Shown: positions 1-12,100 of the stretch, piece by piece
Position numbering within the stretch: position 1 is the stretch's first letter
How the letters are laid out: every line of letters begins with the position of its first letter
Position numbers and translations under genes: made by a program
Assembly (NCBI GenBank): GCA_039545355.1
Contig: BCJJ01000029.1
Span: 186,001-250,000, forward strand
Length of the DNA: 64,000 bases
Reading direction: 5' to 3'
Origin: Trichosporon coremiiforme
Taxonomy: Eukaryota > Basidiomycota > Tremellomycetes > Trichosporonales > Trichosporonaceae
Notes under the pieces: generated by a model
The model's input: the letters and a program-made list of their open reading frames with translations, nothing else
Told to the model about the DNA's origin: nothing
Database searches by the model: none

Positions 1-157
1 TGCGGTACTGTCCCGTCCGGCGGTGAACTAGTGGGACAGCGACGGGCTCGCCGCCGATGACATTGAGCTTCTCGGCGTCGGCGGTGGTGGGCACGGCGCG
101 GCCGGGCGCCGCAGCGGCGAGGGCGAGGAGCGCAGCTGCAGTGGCTGTCGTGCGCAT
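1..157 (-). CDS. Secreted protein, N-terminal part only (probable aspartic peptidase propeptide)
   Basis: The gene runs off the left edge, so only 52 codons are visible. The product begins MRTTATAAALLALAAAAPGR, a short basic start followed by an Ala/Leu-rich hydrophobic core and small residues: a typical signal peptide. It is followed by a stretch ending in VAVPLVHRR before the edge. A V-P-L-hydrophobic-R-R motif soon after the signal peptide is common in propeptides of fungal pepsin-like aspartic peptidases, so that family is my guess; no catalytic DTG motif lies inside the window. The start is the first ATG after a TATA-like box about 70 bp upstream. The signal peptide is well supported; the enzyme class is inference and could be another secreted hydrolase. 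Confidence 0.6.
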   Translation of the reverse strand, partial: MRTTATAAALLALAAAAPGRAVPTTADAEKLNVIGGEPVAVPLVHRRTGQYR

Positions 158-223
158 AATCGTGAGGGTGAATGGGGATACAGTGCGTTGCTGCGTGGGT
201 GTGTCGATAGTGTCCAAGTGTCC

Positions 224-231
224 TTATTATA
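224..231 (-). promoter_or_regulatory. TATA-like box upstream of the left-edge secreted gene
   Basis: On the minus strand the sequence reads TATAATAA, 67-74 bases upstream of the start codon at 157. Further upstream (about 600-780) the minus strand is pyrimidine-rich, as expected of a fungal promoter. No experimental support is available. Confidence 0.4.
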
Positions 232-3200
232 CAATGAACGAGAGCGAGAGCCGATGGAGATCAATGGGGGATGGTCAAAAGGGAATTCCGGGGCGTCGAC
301 GTCGGTCGCTGTTCCGGAATAGAGCTCGCTGCGTGCCGCTAGCGATTCAGGTCGACTGTGCAGCGGGCGGCGGGGCGCTGGAGTGGGAGCGCAGCTCGGA
401 GGAGGGCGTTGACGCTGAGACGGGTGAGGCGGCTGAGACGGCCGACGTAGGCGCGCAGAAGTGGTGAGGAGAGGCGGTGAGGACGAGGGACGAAATTGCG
501 TTCTCTGCGCAGTCGGGGTGCAGTCGAAGGGTAGCCTGCCGGGGCGGTCGCGATGCGCTCTAAGAAGAAGTCGGTATACACAAAAAGGACAAGACTGGTC
601 GCACGTCGATTGTCGAGAATGAATGAACGATAAGATACAGGCGGGGGGTTCTTTGCGAGGAAGGGGAGGGGAGGGGAGTGTGGACAGGAGACGAGAGAGG
701 GAGGGCAGAGAGAGTGTGGGTTGCAAAGGAGAGGATGGAAATGCTTGGCACCAAGTTTGACGACGACGGCACACGGCACACGGTACGGTACGTACGGCGG
801 CGCAGTCATCGCGTAGCTGGCCGCACTGGAGTGGATCGCTCATGACTTGAAGCGACAGGCGCCTTCCCTCTAACCCTGGCATGTCGGCGCCCAGTCCCTG
901 AGTGACTGTTCTAATCCCATCCTAAGCCATGTTCTAATTGAGGCTTATGGGGGGGTTAATCGGAGCACGGTGCGCTGCATGCGCTGCATTGCGCTGCGGA
1001 GTAGAACATGAATTGATCCTCGGGCTGTCTCCTACCAGGGGGCACGGCGACTGACGACTGCGCAATCCACATATAGGACCCAGTCGTACCTGACCTGCGT
1101 CCATCTCCCAGTCCAGACTTCACGCTCATCGATTCAAAGCGAGAAGGAGAAGCATGCCGGGCTGCTGCTGCGTCATGCGCCAGATCTCTGCTTCTCTTTT
1201 GCGAGGAGGAATAATCAGCGCTGCGTAGAACCCAGGTATAGGTACCCAGAGAAAGCCTTGAGTATAGCACGATGACGTTCCCGGCCTAACTCGAGCCACG
1301 GAAGGTCTAAACCGTGAAGCGCACTGTTGTACCGGACGCCGCCGCAGTCACAGTGTCACGGTCATGCATGACGCAACCTTGAGCTTTCAGCCTGGCAACG
1401 CTCAGCACTTCAGCGCCGTACTACCCGCAAGCGGCGGCGATGCAGGACTCGGTGCACTCAGTGCACGGCAGCGGCGACGATAAACTTTGGCCGAATGCAC
1501 ATCAAGCACCGTGGCCAACCTTGCGCCGGCCCAGCCGGCCAGCCGGCGGCCACGATCCAGGAGTAGTAAGGCTGCCAGGATAGGATCGATAGGATAGACG
1601 GTTTAACCTCAGGACGGATCAGGACTTCAACGCCGAGCAAAAGGGCGTAGTGTCCGACAGGTCTATACCGACGGACACGCCTCCTCAGACCGGTGCACAG
1701 GGACCACTGTCCCGGTACATGGCACACCGGCACACTGGCGCACAGTGGGTATGCGTGTCCATGTGCTGCGCGCGGATGTTCGAGTGATACCAAGCTTGAC
1801 TTTGTCCTTGGCACAAGGTGGACGGGTGCGGAACAGTGCAGAGTGACGCCGAGGTGTCGTCGTCATCGAGCCTAACGCCCCCACACCGTGCGGCGTGCTA
1901 CCTCGGAATCTCACCGTTAGTACGCTGGTATCGCTTGTCCCTCCGCTCCACTCCTGCTCGATAGTTGCTCCAGACGTCCAACTCCTCTGCTCCCCTGCAT
2001 GCAGCAGTATGCATATCCTGCCAGTTCTTTTCGTTGATCATTGAGAGAGGTAAAAGGGAGGTTGGGCACTGATGCGGTGTCAATGTCTAAGGGCTCGGCG
2101 CTCTGGGCGTTCTGGGCGCCAGGCTTAGCAGGCATGCCCGGGCGCCGAGCAGCGCGAACGATCTCCATTCCTTCCTTGCTACCGCCGTTCTATGATCTAT
2201 GAGCTGTCGCTTTCGTCGGCTCGGCTCGGTTCAGAGACGCCGGCGCGCAGTCGGCAGACATATCTTGTTTTGCCGTATGCTGCGGAGAAGCTATATCTGG
2301 CCGCCATACTGCTCAGCTGTTTAGGTGCGAGGCATGTGGGCTCGTCCGTCTCGGCCGGCAGCCGTGAGCGCCGTCAGGCTTTGGAAGGTTGAGAGGAGAT
2401 CGACACTGCGCCCAGATCCAGCCACCATTACTTGATCGCTTGCGTCGCGATCGATGAAGCTGGCAGTCGAGGTGGAGAGGACGATCACTGCTGTGTTCCG
2501 CTTCAGCCCGGATGAGGCGGAGATGACCGTCGACGGCAACTGTGCAAGAATCTTGCAGTTGTTCCACCTGTCTGCAAGGGCTCTGGGCCCCGATAGCCAA
2601 TGTCAGGATAATCGGAGCAGCTAGCAGCTGTCATGAGTTGATACAAGTCCAACCGGTCCGCCGAAGGAAGGCCAGCGACGCTGACTATCTTCCTCGTGTG
2701 GGTGACGGGATTGTCTGGGCCTCTGGGCCTTTGTTACGTTGCAGTTGAACGGGCATGAGCTGACCATACTCCCGCACAGCGGTACAGATATCCCAAGGAA
2801 GGGCACATTGTGTCTTCTCCTGACCAGACATGCGTATACCCAACACAAGCAAACGCAGCGGGCAGTGTTGCAGTGCCGCGCGGTGCTGAGACTTCTAAGA
2901 ATACAAACAAGGACGGTCTAGACCGGCCGGGAAGCTCCCCAGCTACCACATGACGGTGAGGTTCAAGTAGGCGACGAGGAGGAGATCTCCTCTTGCCCGC
3001 GGTCGGCTGGCCGCAGGGCGATCAGTCGCCGAGAATACGACTCAGAAGCTGACCGCATGACCAAGCCTTCCGCAAGCAGCCTTCCCCTCCGGCAGAGGCA
3101 CTGTCCAGGGCGAGCAGTCGCTCCGCAGTCAATCTATGCTCCCAAGCTGTGCTCGTTTTCGACCAAGAGTGGGAGAGGCTTGCGCCGCGTGGCAGCCCCG

Positions 3201-3263
3201 ATGGTATCGTGGGATGCATGGAATGCACGAAAGGCGACTTGCACTGTGTATGCTTCTGTGTAC

Positions 3264-3294
<31 letters not shown>

Positions 3295-3827
3295 GGGTAA
3301 AGGATGAACATCCGGCAGAATGCAGAAACCCGGATGCCAAGAACTTGTAGACTTTGGGTGGCAAATGGGCTGACCATGTGGTTACTCATCCGTACACGAT
3401 GATGGGACTGCGGAGTGGGTGGATCTGCACAGCTGCATTGAGGCGACTGCGAGAGCATAATGGTGACCCAGGCTTTGGACGGGGAAGACATAACACTCTC
3501 CGCAGCAAGCATCGCTGGCCTCGGAGTACTGGTGAGTTCGATACTGGTGAGTCGGAAGACCGGAAGTGGAGGTGTGCTTGGTGGTGAACCGTATGGTGTG
3601 CGGGCTGGTGCAGCGGAGCCAAAACGTCATAGCTGGGCGCGGCCCCATACATCCAGCGCCCAGCCAAATGCCATGCGACGCTCAGCCCCGTCTGGCCACA
3701 GGCCTCGCTGCGCACCGCGCACTTGCACTTGGTCATCACCGTCTACACCTCGTCACTTGAACTCACAACCAGCACATCGTTCAATCCTCCCAACAGCCCG
3801 CGCATGCCCCGGTAGCCAGCGAGCACC
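232..3827. other. Intergenic, no supported gene
   Basis: Bases 232-900 are the likely promoter of the left-edge gene and are C/T-rich on the minus strand. From 900 to 3827 I find no open frame with a recognisable domain, signal peptide or convincing intron pattern; the short frames look like chance products of GC-rich DNA. The notable content is a 23-base poly-G run at 3264-3286 and a GGCATGCC palindrome at 2131-2146. The last 100-150 bases are probably promoter and leader of the deubiquitinase gene. Confidence 0.6.
3264..3286 (+). repeat. Poly-G homopolymer, 23 bases
   Basis: An uninterrupted run of 23 G residues followed by AGGAG and more G-rich sequence. Runs like this can form G-quadruplexes and are prone to length errors in sequencing, so the exact length is uncertain. 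It lies about 540 bp upstream of the deubiquitinase start. Confidence 0.9.
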
Positions 3828-6800
3828 ATGTCTCGCCCTCCCCTCCCCTCCCCCCCTGGCTCGGGGCATGACCAACCCCACCGCACATTCGACCAGCTCA
3901 AGCTGCTCGCATTCGACAACAGCCCTCCGGACAAGTACTCGCCGAAACAATGGTTCGACACCGCCCTCCGCCAGGCAGAGCACGCACGCCAGGCCGAGCG
4001 GAGAGGAAGCAAAGCCGACCAGTTCGTAGCGTACACCCGCCTCGTCACCGCGTACAACAACGCCCTCCACCACTCGCGCATCCGGGAGGCCAAGGCTGCG
4101 GACCCCGCTTGGGCGACTCGCCTGACCGACTTCAAGCAGGTGCGTCAGCGCACACTCAGGGCGCAAATTACAGAAAGCAGAAACTTTCGCTAACGACAGA
4201 CCTGGGAGCAGGCACTTCACAAGGCCAAGGCGCTGAAGGAGGAGCTCCGCAAAGCTGACGCAGCGCTCATGTCACCTCCGCCGCCGCCGAAGCCGCAACC
4301 AGAGAAGCAGGGGTGAGTTGTGCCACCGCTCGTGCAAACTGACATCAGCTCGACATCGTTAGAGCGAGAACCTGGAGGCTCGATCGCGGACCGGATGAAG
4401 GCGCTCTCGGGGCGCGGGATGGACGTGAAGCGGATCAGCCGCGAGCTGCCCGCGAACGGCAGCCGACCCCCCTCGGTCGTGAGCAACGGCACGGGCCGGC
4501 GCCCGAGCTTGCCCCGCCCACCGAGTCCACCGGGCCCTGCGGCGAACGGATCACCAGCAGTTGCGAGCCTGAGCACGGGTGGGTCGTCCAAATCAACAGG
4601 CAGCAGTATCGAACAGCAGCCGTCACCAATCGCCAACGGCCACCTCGGGCTTATCAACGCTGTCCCGTCACCGGCACAAGATTCGGGCCGACCGTCACCC
4701 GTGCGAGGGGCGCTTCCGAAGCCTCCAGGCCAGCCAGGGACGCAGCGTTCGCCGTCTGACTCTGACGCAGCACTTGCACACTTTGAACAATCCTTCCCTT
4801 CCATCGACACGTTCGCCACGCAGTTCGAAAACCCCCCAGAGATCATTGTCCCCACCCCCGTTCCCGCCCCCGCCCCCACCGGCGTCACTGTACCGAAGCG
4901 CTCGCCCCTACCAGAGATTCCGCGCTCGAAACCGTCAGAAGTCGACCTCCCCGAGCTTCCATCATTCCCTTCCTTCCCATCATTACCAAGCGTGCCGACA
5001 GACCTTCCCGGACAGCCTCGCCCACCACTACCCCCGCCACCCGAGCCGATCGACCCGAAGGACGTCGCGCCGTCACCGCCTAGCCCGGATTTGGACTCGG
5101 AGATTCGCCGCCCCGCGTCCCAGCCGGCTGAGACGAAGAAGGACGAGGCGTTCTCCCCGCCCACAGAGGAGCTGAGCGCACTCGACCTCGAGTCCTCCGT
5201 CACGACTGCGAAGCCGATCGCGCCCGCCCCCGACCACCAGCTGCGCTTCGACGCAGCCAAGAAGCCGCCGCCGGAAACGATGCCAGTCCCGTCGCCGCGG
5301 CACGATGATTCGCTTGCCGTGTCGCCGCGGACATCGGCGCGGGCGGTCGCACAGCCGTCGACAAGCCCTGGATCGAGCTCGACCGCAGTCGCTATCCCAG
5401 GGTACAGCCCGACGCATGCTGGCAAGCCGACGTTCCCGCGCACGAACGTGCTCGAGCCGAACGACCTGCGGACGTACTTTATGAACTTTGACGTTGACGT
5501 GCTCCTCCTCGACGTGCGATCAGAGGACGAGTGGAAGAAGTCCTACGTCGGAGCAGAGTACTACAGCCGCGGATGTCACATCAATGTCGTCTGGATCGAC
5601 CCCACGATCATCATGCGGTCAGGCATGACGTCGGCTGGGCTCGAGGACGCGCTGTCCCTATCCCCGCCGGCGCAGCAGGAGGCTTTCGCCAGGCGGCACC
5701 AGTACGACCTCGTGGTCATCTACGACTCGCGATCGAGGAGCTTCCCGCCAAAGGGCGCGGACGCGACCCCTGTCTCCCGCATGTGGGACATGATCTATTC
5801 GAACGAGTACTCCAAGATCCTGCCCCGGTGCCCAGTTCTGCTGGTGGGTGGGTACCAGGGGTGGTTCGAGTTCATCGACCTCCGCGCGCGGCAGGGTGCC
5901 GCGAGGCAGACCCAGGCGCAGGGCCAGAAGCCCGCGAACAGCGTCAGCGCGGAGAAGGAGGCGGCCGAGAAACGCGCCAAGCGCCAACAGCACGTGTACC
6001 AGCCCGGCAGCTACGCCAAGGGAATCCCGGATACATTCAGCAGTGGCACCCCGCAGTCCATGACAGGCGGGTACCACTCGCACTCGGCCAGTCTGTCGCA
6101 CCATTTTCCGTCGAGCTACAACGCCGCGCCGTACCAGTCGCCCTACTCGACCCCAGGTACGCCTGGAGACTACAGCACTGCGCCGGCGCGACCCTCCCTC
6201 CCGCCGAAGCACGGTAGCTCGCAGTCGATCTCCTCGTACGCCGGTGCCGGGGGCATTGCGCCGCTACCGAAGGCGTCGATCCACCCCGGGGCAGGAACAC
6301 GGCGACAGAGCGGCTACCTGGACAGCCAGTACAGTGGTCACCACGCCTCGCGTCCGTCGATCGACTATCCGCAGCCGCATGCTCTGGGCCGTCTTCCTCA
6401 GCAGCCTCCGGCAGCGGCCTCGCACTCCTTAGAGCGGCGGGACAGCCGCACCATCGTGCGCGCCGACGTGCGGCACGACCAGCTCGCTCCCAACAGCGGG
6501 TGCCGGTACTGGCGTGACCCGAAGCTGGGTCTCACGGGCCTCAAGAATCTCGGCAACACGTGCTACATGAACTCGACCATCCAGTGTCTGTCGGCTACGC
6601 TGCCGTTCGCGCGATTCTTCCTTGATGGCCATTACAAGAAGGAGGTCAACGTTACGAATACCCTGGGCACGAGGGGTAACCTCGCGCACGCGTTCGCGGA
6701 ACTCCTGGGCGCGCTCTGGAAGGAACACTACACCTTCCTCTCCCCTATCACCTTTAGAGTGAGTATGCTCCACCGAGCAGCAGGCGTAGCTCGTTTCCAG

Positions 6801-7844
6801 TAGTACAGCCAACCTCCGCTCGCTTCGCTCGGTCCGGTACTAACGTCAGAAATCCATCATCAACTTCAAGTCCGACTTTGCCGGCACGGAGCAGCACGAC
6901 TCGCAAGAGTTCCTGTCCTTCGTCATGGACGGCCTGCACGAGGACCTGAACCGGGTGCGGGTCAAGCCCAAGCCGGTCGAGATGACGCCGCAGCGCGAGG
7001 CCGAGCTCGAGACGTTGCCTCCGCAGATTGCTTCTGACAAGGAGTGGGCCATCTACAAGCAGCGCAACGACAGCTTCATCGTCGACCTGTTCCAGGGACA
7101 GTACATGAACCGCATGGAGTGTCTCACGTGTCACAAGACCTCGACTGTGTACGACTCGTTCCAGTGGCTCACCCTCGACCTCCCCACGAGCCGCAAGCCG
7201 ATTGTTCTCCCCGAGCTGTTTGACCGATATGTCCAGCCGGAGATTCTCGATGGAGACGACAAGTGGTGAGTACCCCAGCCGCAGGCTGGAAGCTGCAACT
7301 ATGCGACCGGTATCAACCGCCCCGCATCCGCAGCTTCTGTAACCCTGACGTCTGCTGACGCCCAGGTTCTGCCCGCGATGTAAGAAGAACCGCCGCGCCT
7401 CCAAGACGATGACGATCGTGCGCCTCCCGCCCGTCCTCATGATCCAGCTGAAGCGTTTCCTGCCCGTGAACGGCGGCCAGTTCTGGGACAAGTCGGACAC
7501 GCCCGTCATTTTCCCGTTGAAGAACCTCGATCTGACGCGGTACGTCCCCGTTCGCCAGCCGAATGGAACCGAGGACCTCGACGACCCGCGCACCCAGATC
7601 GGGCCGTTCAAGTACGACCTGTACGGCGTTAGTAACCACATGGGCACACTGAGCTCTGGGCACTACACCGCATTCGTGAAGAGCAGCGACCACTGGAGCT
7701 TCTGCGAAGATAGCCGCGTCACGGACGCAACGGAGCAGGACGTGGTGAACCGTCCCGCATACATTCTGTGAGTCTGCATTGCAGCTGATGATGTGGTGTA
7801 GTTAGCTGACAAAATACAGATTCTACAAGAGGGTGCAGGCTTAG
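3828..7844 (+). CDS. DOA4: Ubiquitin-specific protease with rhodanese domain (Doa4/USP8-like)
   Basis: A cysteine deubiquitinase of 1225 residues from six exons: 3828-4139, 4200-4312, 4349-6758, 6850-7265, 7366-7767, 7820-7844. The N-terminus (about 1-140) is a helical MIT/USP8-dimerisation-like segment. A long Pro/Ser-rich linker follows, then a rhodanese-like domain at about 500-650 (VLLLDVRSEDEW). The USP domain begins near 865 with the Cys box GLKNLGNTCYMNS (nucleophile Cys880), continues through EQHDSQEF, zinc-type CxxC pairs (MECLTCHK and FCPRCKKN) and the His box ending SSGHYTAF (His1183), and ends FYKRVQA. Rhodanese plus USP is the architecture of yeast Doa4/Ubp5 and human USP8, which recover ubiquitin from cargo at endosomes via ESCRT-III. 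All catalytic motifs are intact. The paralogue (Doa4 or Ubp5) cannot be decided here. Confidence 0.93.
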
Positions 7845-8289
7845 TAAGCCCGCAGCTCCAATCATAGATTCCTATTCTCATAAACAGGCAGAAGCAAGTC
7901 TAGTGTTTATCGTTGTACAATCATGAGTCATGTCAAGAGTGGAGAAACCCAGCACGGGGAAGCATGACGAGAGGTATGCGCGCAGTGGCAGCACAGTCTA
8001 GTTCAGAGAAGAGGCTGGTGGGGTGCAGGCGAATGTGGCGAGACTAACCAGTGCCTAAGTGAGGATCGCAGGAACAGAGTCGTTGGCCCCACGATGCGCA
8101 TGCCGTACACTCCAGCCAAGGTCTCGAGTCGAGTCGAGGATAAACTCCGTGGAGCTCAAGCGAGAGAGGGCGGAGTCACATGGCACCGCGCGTCGCACTA
8201 AGGTGGCGATGGAGTGCCAAGAAAACCCGAACAGGTATATAAGCAAGTGAGGCTTTTGCTCGAACGTTGTTTCCTTACCAACGACCAGA
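7845..8289. other. Short intergenic region with downstream promoter
   Basis: This 445-bp gap holds the 3' end of the deubiquitinase gene and the promoter of the next gene. It contains the TATA box at 8236-8243 and no supported coding sequence. Confidence 0.7.
8236..8243 (+). promoter_or_regulatory. TATA box of the 8290 gene
   Basis: TATATAAG lies 54 bases upstream of the ATG at 8290, implying a short leader. A clear TATA box often marks regulated or stress-responsive fungal genes; that reading is inference. Confidence 0.6.
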
Positions 8290-9147
8290 ATGAGAACACC
8301 AGCCCCTAGACCCAACGCGGCTGACGCCTCAAGCAATTCCAGTACCCAGCTCACAGCCGGAAACTGTGACGACGTCCCTTCGATGTCAATCAACGTGACT
8401 TCATCCCCAGCCGACACCCTCGGTCCGACAGAGGAAGAGCTTCTGGAGCTGCAACACCAATACCACCGCACGACGAAGCACGGCGTCGCGCCCGCGCGTC
8501 TGGCCCCCGAGATCGTGGTCGTCCACGACCCGGCCGAGTATCGCTCCGTCGTCGGGGCGGCCGGCTGTCCGCCTGGCGTTTGGGGCGGCGACGCGTCCCA
8601 CCCCGGCTGGCCGGAGACGGGTTCCCTCCGCCACCAACTGGGGGAGAACGGAACGGGTCGCCTGGGCATGCACGACATCTTGCACGGGTTTCATTACATT
8701 ATGAAATTGCCCCGACTGACGGGGGAGGAGAAGGGGAGATGGAGGCCCAGCAACAAGACGGAGATTGTGGTGCTGAGCTCGCCCGAGTTCAACGCGCTCG
8801 AGATGCGGTATGATCTCTTCGGACGACCGGAGGGGGAGGCGGAGTTCCGGGCGGATCATCATTTCGAGCGGAGAGAGGTGGGAGAGAGTGAGGATGAGGG
8901 GAGGGACGTGGTCAAGAGAGGATTGGCGAGGTGTAAGGGATGCTGGGAGAGGGGATATGCGGACCCGGGGAGACGGATCACTTGTGATGTGTTTGGAGTG
9001 CCGGAACCGGAGAGACCGGAGGAGGTTCCGGAGGAATTACTGAGACGGTCGAAGAGATGGTTGGAGGGTGGACCTCCCGAGAGCGATGAGGACGGAGAGG
9101 CGGCCGGGTCTGATGAGCGAGACACGAGTGGTCCTACGGCGCCGTAA
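8290..9147 (+). CDS. Hypothetical intronless protein, 285 residues
   Basis: An uninterrupted frame of 285 codons that I do not recognise. The start is the first ATG after the TATA box. The first 60 residues are Ser/Thr/Asn-rich and probably disordered. The middle (about 60-190) looks folded, with segments such as PEIVVVHDPAEYRSVV, HDILHGFHYIMKLPRL and TEIVVLSSPEFNALEMRYDL. A Cys cluster RCKGCWERGYADPGRRITC lies near 217-235 and the last 60 residues are acidic (Glu/Asp/Pro). There is no signal peptide or membrane segment. The hydrophobic pattern and the good promoter argue for a real cytosolic or nuclear protein. The absence of introns is unusual beside its neighbours and could mean a young or lineage-specific gene. 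Confidence 0.6.
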   Translation: MRTPAPRPNAADASSNSSTQLTAGNCDDVPSMSINVTSSPADTLGPTEEELLELQHQYHRTTKHGVAPARLAPEIVVVHDPAEYRSVVGAAGCPPGVWGGDASHPGWPETGSLRHQLGENGTGRLGMHDILHGFHYIMKLPRLTGEEKGRWRPSNKTEIVVLSSPEFNALEMRYDLFGRPEGEAEFRADHHFERREVGESEDEGRDVVKRGLARCKGCWERGYADPGRRITCDVFGVPEPERPEEVPEELLRRSKRWLEGGPPESDEDGEAAGSDERDTSGPTAP

Positions 9148-12100
9148 CACTGCATGGAGATTTCTTGGAGCAGCCCAAAGTTGCCCAATCTTGCCCAAAC
9201 TTGCATCGTCTTGAAAGCCGCAAAGACTGCAACTAATCAAGCTTGCCAGGGCAGCGATCTGCGCTCGACACATGCAGATCAATGACGTATTGAATCGTCT
9301 CGGGATCATCACGTGAACGTCACTCGTGGGAGAGCATGAATCTAGCCTGCTTCAGCTCCAAGCCCGCCCTCTGTGCTTGGAGGCAGCCTCGCCGTCGTCC
9401 AAGAAACAGTCCAGCATACAAGCATGATATTGCCACCACATGACACCTTTACGTATAAGTACGTACTGGTACAGAGCTTGTCCACGCTGTATTCGCCGTA
9501 CTGAGCCTGGAAGCCCCCCCGCAAAGCCCAAGGGCACACACACACAAAGCTCGGTCCAGCGCTTCGGGCTGGCTTCGGGTGCGGGGATGAAACAAGGTTA
9601 ACGCTTGGTATCCGCACTCCGCTGCTCCGCTGCCCCGCTATCGTCGTTGTGCTTGCCGCCATGCTGGCTGGATCTGCTATACCTGGCCATGCGGCAAGCA
9701 ACGGCAAGACGAACGGCAGCGGCACAATCTTCCCGGGACCTGGCGCGTCTGCGGCCCACACCTGGCAGGTTCCAGCCTGTGACCTGCCCGCGTTGCGCCG
9801 TTGGCCGTCGAGAGGCGAAGTCGGCGTTATGCATGCGGGCCCCAACGGGTCCAACGCAGATCATCAGCATGCATAACCCCGTCATGCTGGTGCCTTGTGC
9901 CCGTCATGCCGTCTGACCTCCAGAAGAGGCAACTCTTTCAGCTCATGAAGACTCCGGCGCAAAGTAGAGCTCCACTACCACCTTCTGCAAACCATGGAAG
10001 GCATGAGGGCATAGTGTCATGGTAAGACCCCGGAGCCCACACGTAGACGGAAAGGAATGGTATGCGGGGGTAGAACGAGGGGACGCTGGCGGAGTGTCTG
10101 TCCCATCCCTCCACAGATTACGAATACCCAATCGACCGTGGCTTGACAACAAGGATCACTACCATAGTGTCTATGGTCGATCCCGAACACCTGTCGATGT
10201 TCTGTTCCTTCATACCTGCGTCCCTGCGTACCTTCGTTAAGTCCTCCGACCCTCGACCACCGCATGGCCATGTTCGATCATTTACGGTAAGAGTGCGCGT
10301 TGCAGCGAGACGCGTACCCAACTCGTACGTAGCCAGAGCTTAAAGCCAACCCACGTCCTGCAGGCAGAAGGCTGGCATCTAGTCGGCGACTTTTGGGTCG
10401 GGGATTGTCGTCTCGGTTCTTTACTTACGTGTTGTGCAGAGGGATCAGAAGAACGGCCGAAGAGTACCTTTCGATGCGTATTGCATGGGACATGGCAAAT
10501 GGACATGTCAGGCCGTAGACGCGTAGGGCTAGGCGGTGACTGACCAAGCCGGCCTCCGGTCCCGACGAGCGTCGCGCGTCGAAATGATTGGCGTCGCAAT
10601 ACCTTCATAATCACTTGGGCTTCCTGATTATGTTTTCGGCATTTGCCGCAATTGTCCCTCATCGCTTCTGCTAGCGCTGCTCTTTGCATGTCGTCTTGGG
10701 TCCTGGACGATCGGAATGACCTGAGAGATGAGACCCACCGTGATCGATGAAACCCGGAGGGACTTGTCAGAAGAATACGAAACCGAATGGGGCTTGCAAG
10801 CAGAAACGCTTCGCTTCGGAAGACGAGGGTAGACTGGTGGAACTATGGATCATCTCGTCCAGGACAATTTGGTCCTGGGTACAAACCTGGGCACGATTCT
10901 GGGGCACAAAACCTGGACGAATCTAGGTCTTCTGGGTCTTCATATCCTGTTGATCTGAGGGAGCAGCTGCGGAAGTGCGAGCTCAACACAAGCAGGGTGT
11001 ATCATCGATTTCATCGAGGGCTACCGAGGGCTAATGTCGAGGGCAAATTGGACAGAGCCGCGGACCCGATAGGACATGAAATGAGATTCAAGAATCGCCC
11101 TCACGAGGCGTTCCGGGACGTCCGGGGACCTGACCTGAACAACACTGGGTCCGACGGACGCCCAGAGTGGGTTCGTTTGCTCTTCCGACGGTTGAGGCGG
11201 TTCTGGCGGTTCTGGCGGTTGCGGCGTCGGAAGCGGTGTGGCGCCGCTCTGCGCGGATCTGCAGGCCGAGAGTTGCACGTCCTTTGCGAGCCAGCCAGCC
11301 TCCTCACTCGCCGCAGAACTACTCTGCTCAGCCTCGGCACGCATTGCCTCACGCATATGGAACTGCGTACGCGTCCACTCTTGTTCGCGTGTTCGCTGGT
11401 TCATTCACGCGTGAGTGAGAAAGTCAACATTACACGATACGGCGAGCTCCGCACTACGCTGCACGAGGCTGAATGCGAGAGACCGGGTGTGACTGTTGCC
11501 ATCACAAACTTGAATTGCACAAACAAGTCTTTAGTCCGACAGCCAGCGGACCGAATCAATACTCTGGTTCCCAGGAAATGGTGCGACATGAGTCCTTTCA
11601 TTATGCGCGTGCGTGCGATGAGACCCACCTTGCGGTTCTAAACATTGTTGAAAATGTCTGTGCATTTCTGCGTCAAGCTGGGGCGGCCGTCGGAGGCTGA
11701 GCCTGCGCGGGTCTGCCTGAGCATTGCCTCAGCTTTGCCTGAGTCCTTACCTGTTGGCTGTGCGTCGGAGGCATAGCCGATACCTGAGACAGAGGTACGA
11801 CAGAGACGGTACGGAGTGCGGAGCTGGACGAAGGGCCCACCCTCTACTCCGCCCACACATGGCCCTTGAACACGCACGCATGTTGATGCTGGACAAAGAG
11901 GACAAGAGGACAGCCGCAGCAGGCTGAATTGGGTATGCATGTTGCGCATGAGACATGCCAGTGTACACGGTTTCGGGCGCGTTACCATTCACACTATTGA
12001 ACTCCGATGTATTTTCTCTTAGCTTGTGAAGAGAAGCAGTGGGTGGTTGGATTGTCACGCGTGGTCGGGGGGGGGGGGGCCCTGACGACGTCAGTGGGTA

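Noticed and set aside
28..882. 284-codon minus-strand frame at the left edge
   Set aside because: It runs through the C/T-rich leader and promoter of the secreted gene in a different frame; the signal-peptide frame starting at 157 explains the region better.
4217..5443. 408-codon minus-strand frame opposite the deubiquitinase linker
   Set aside because: It is antisense to a Pro/Ser-rich coding exon and shows only Gly/Ser-rich filler.
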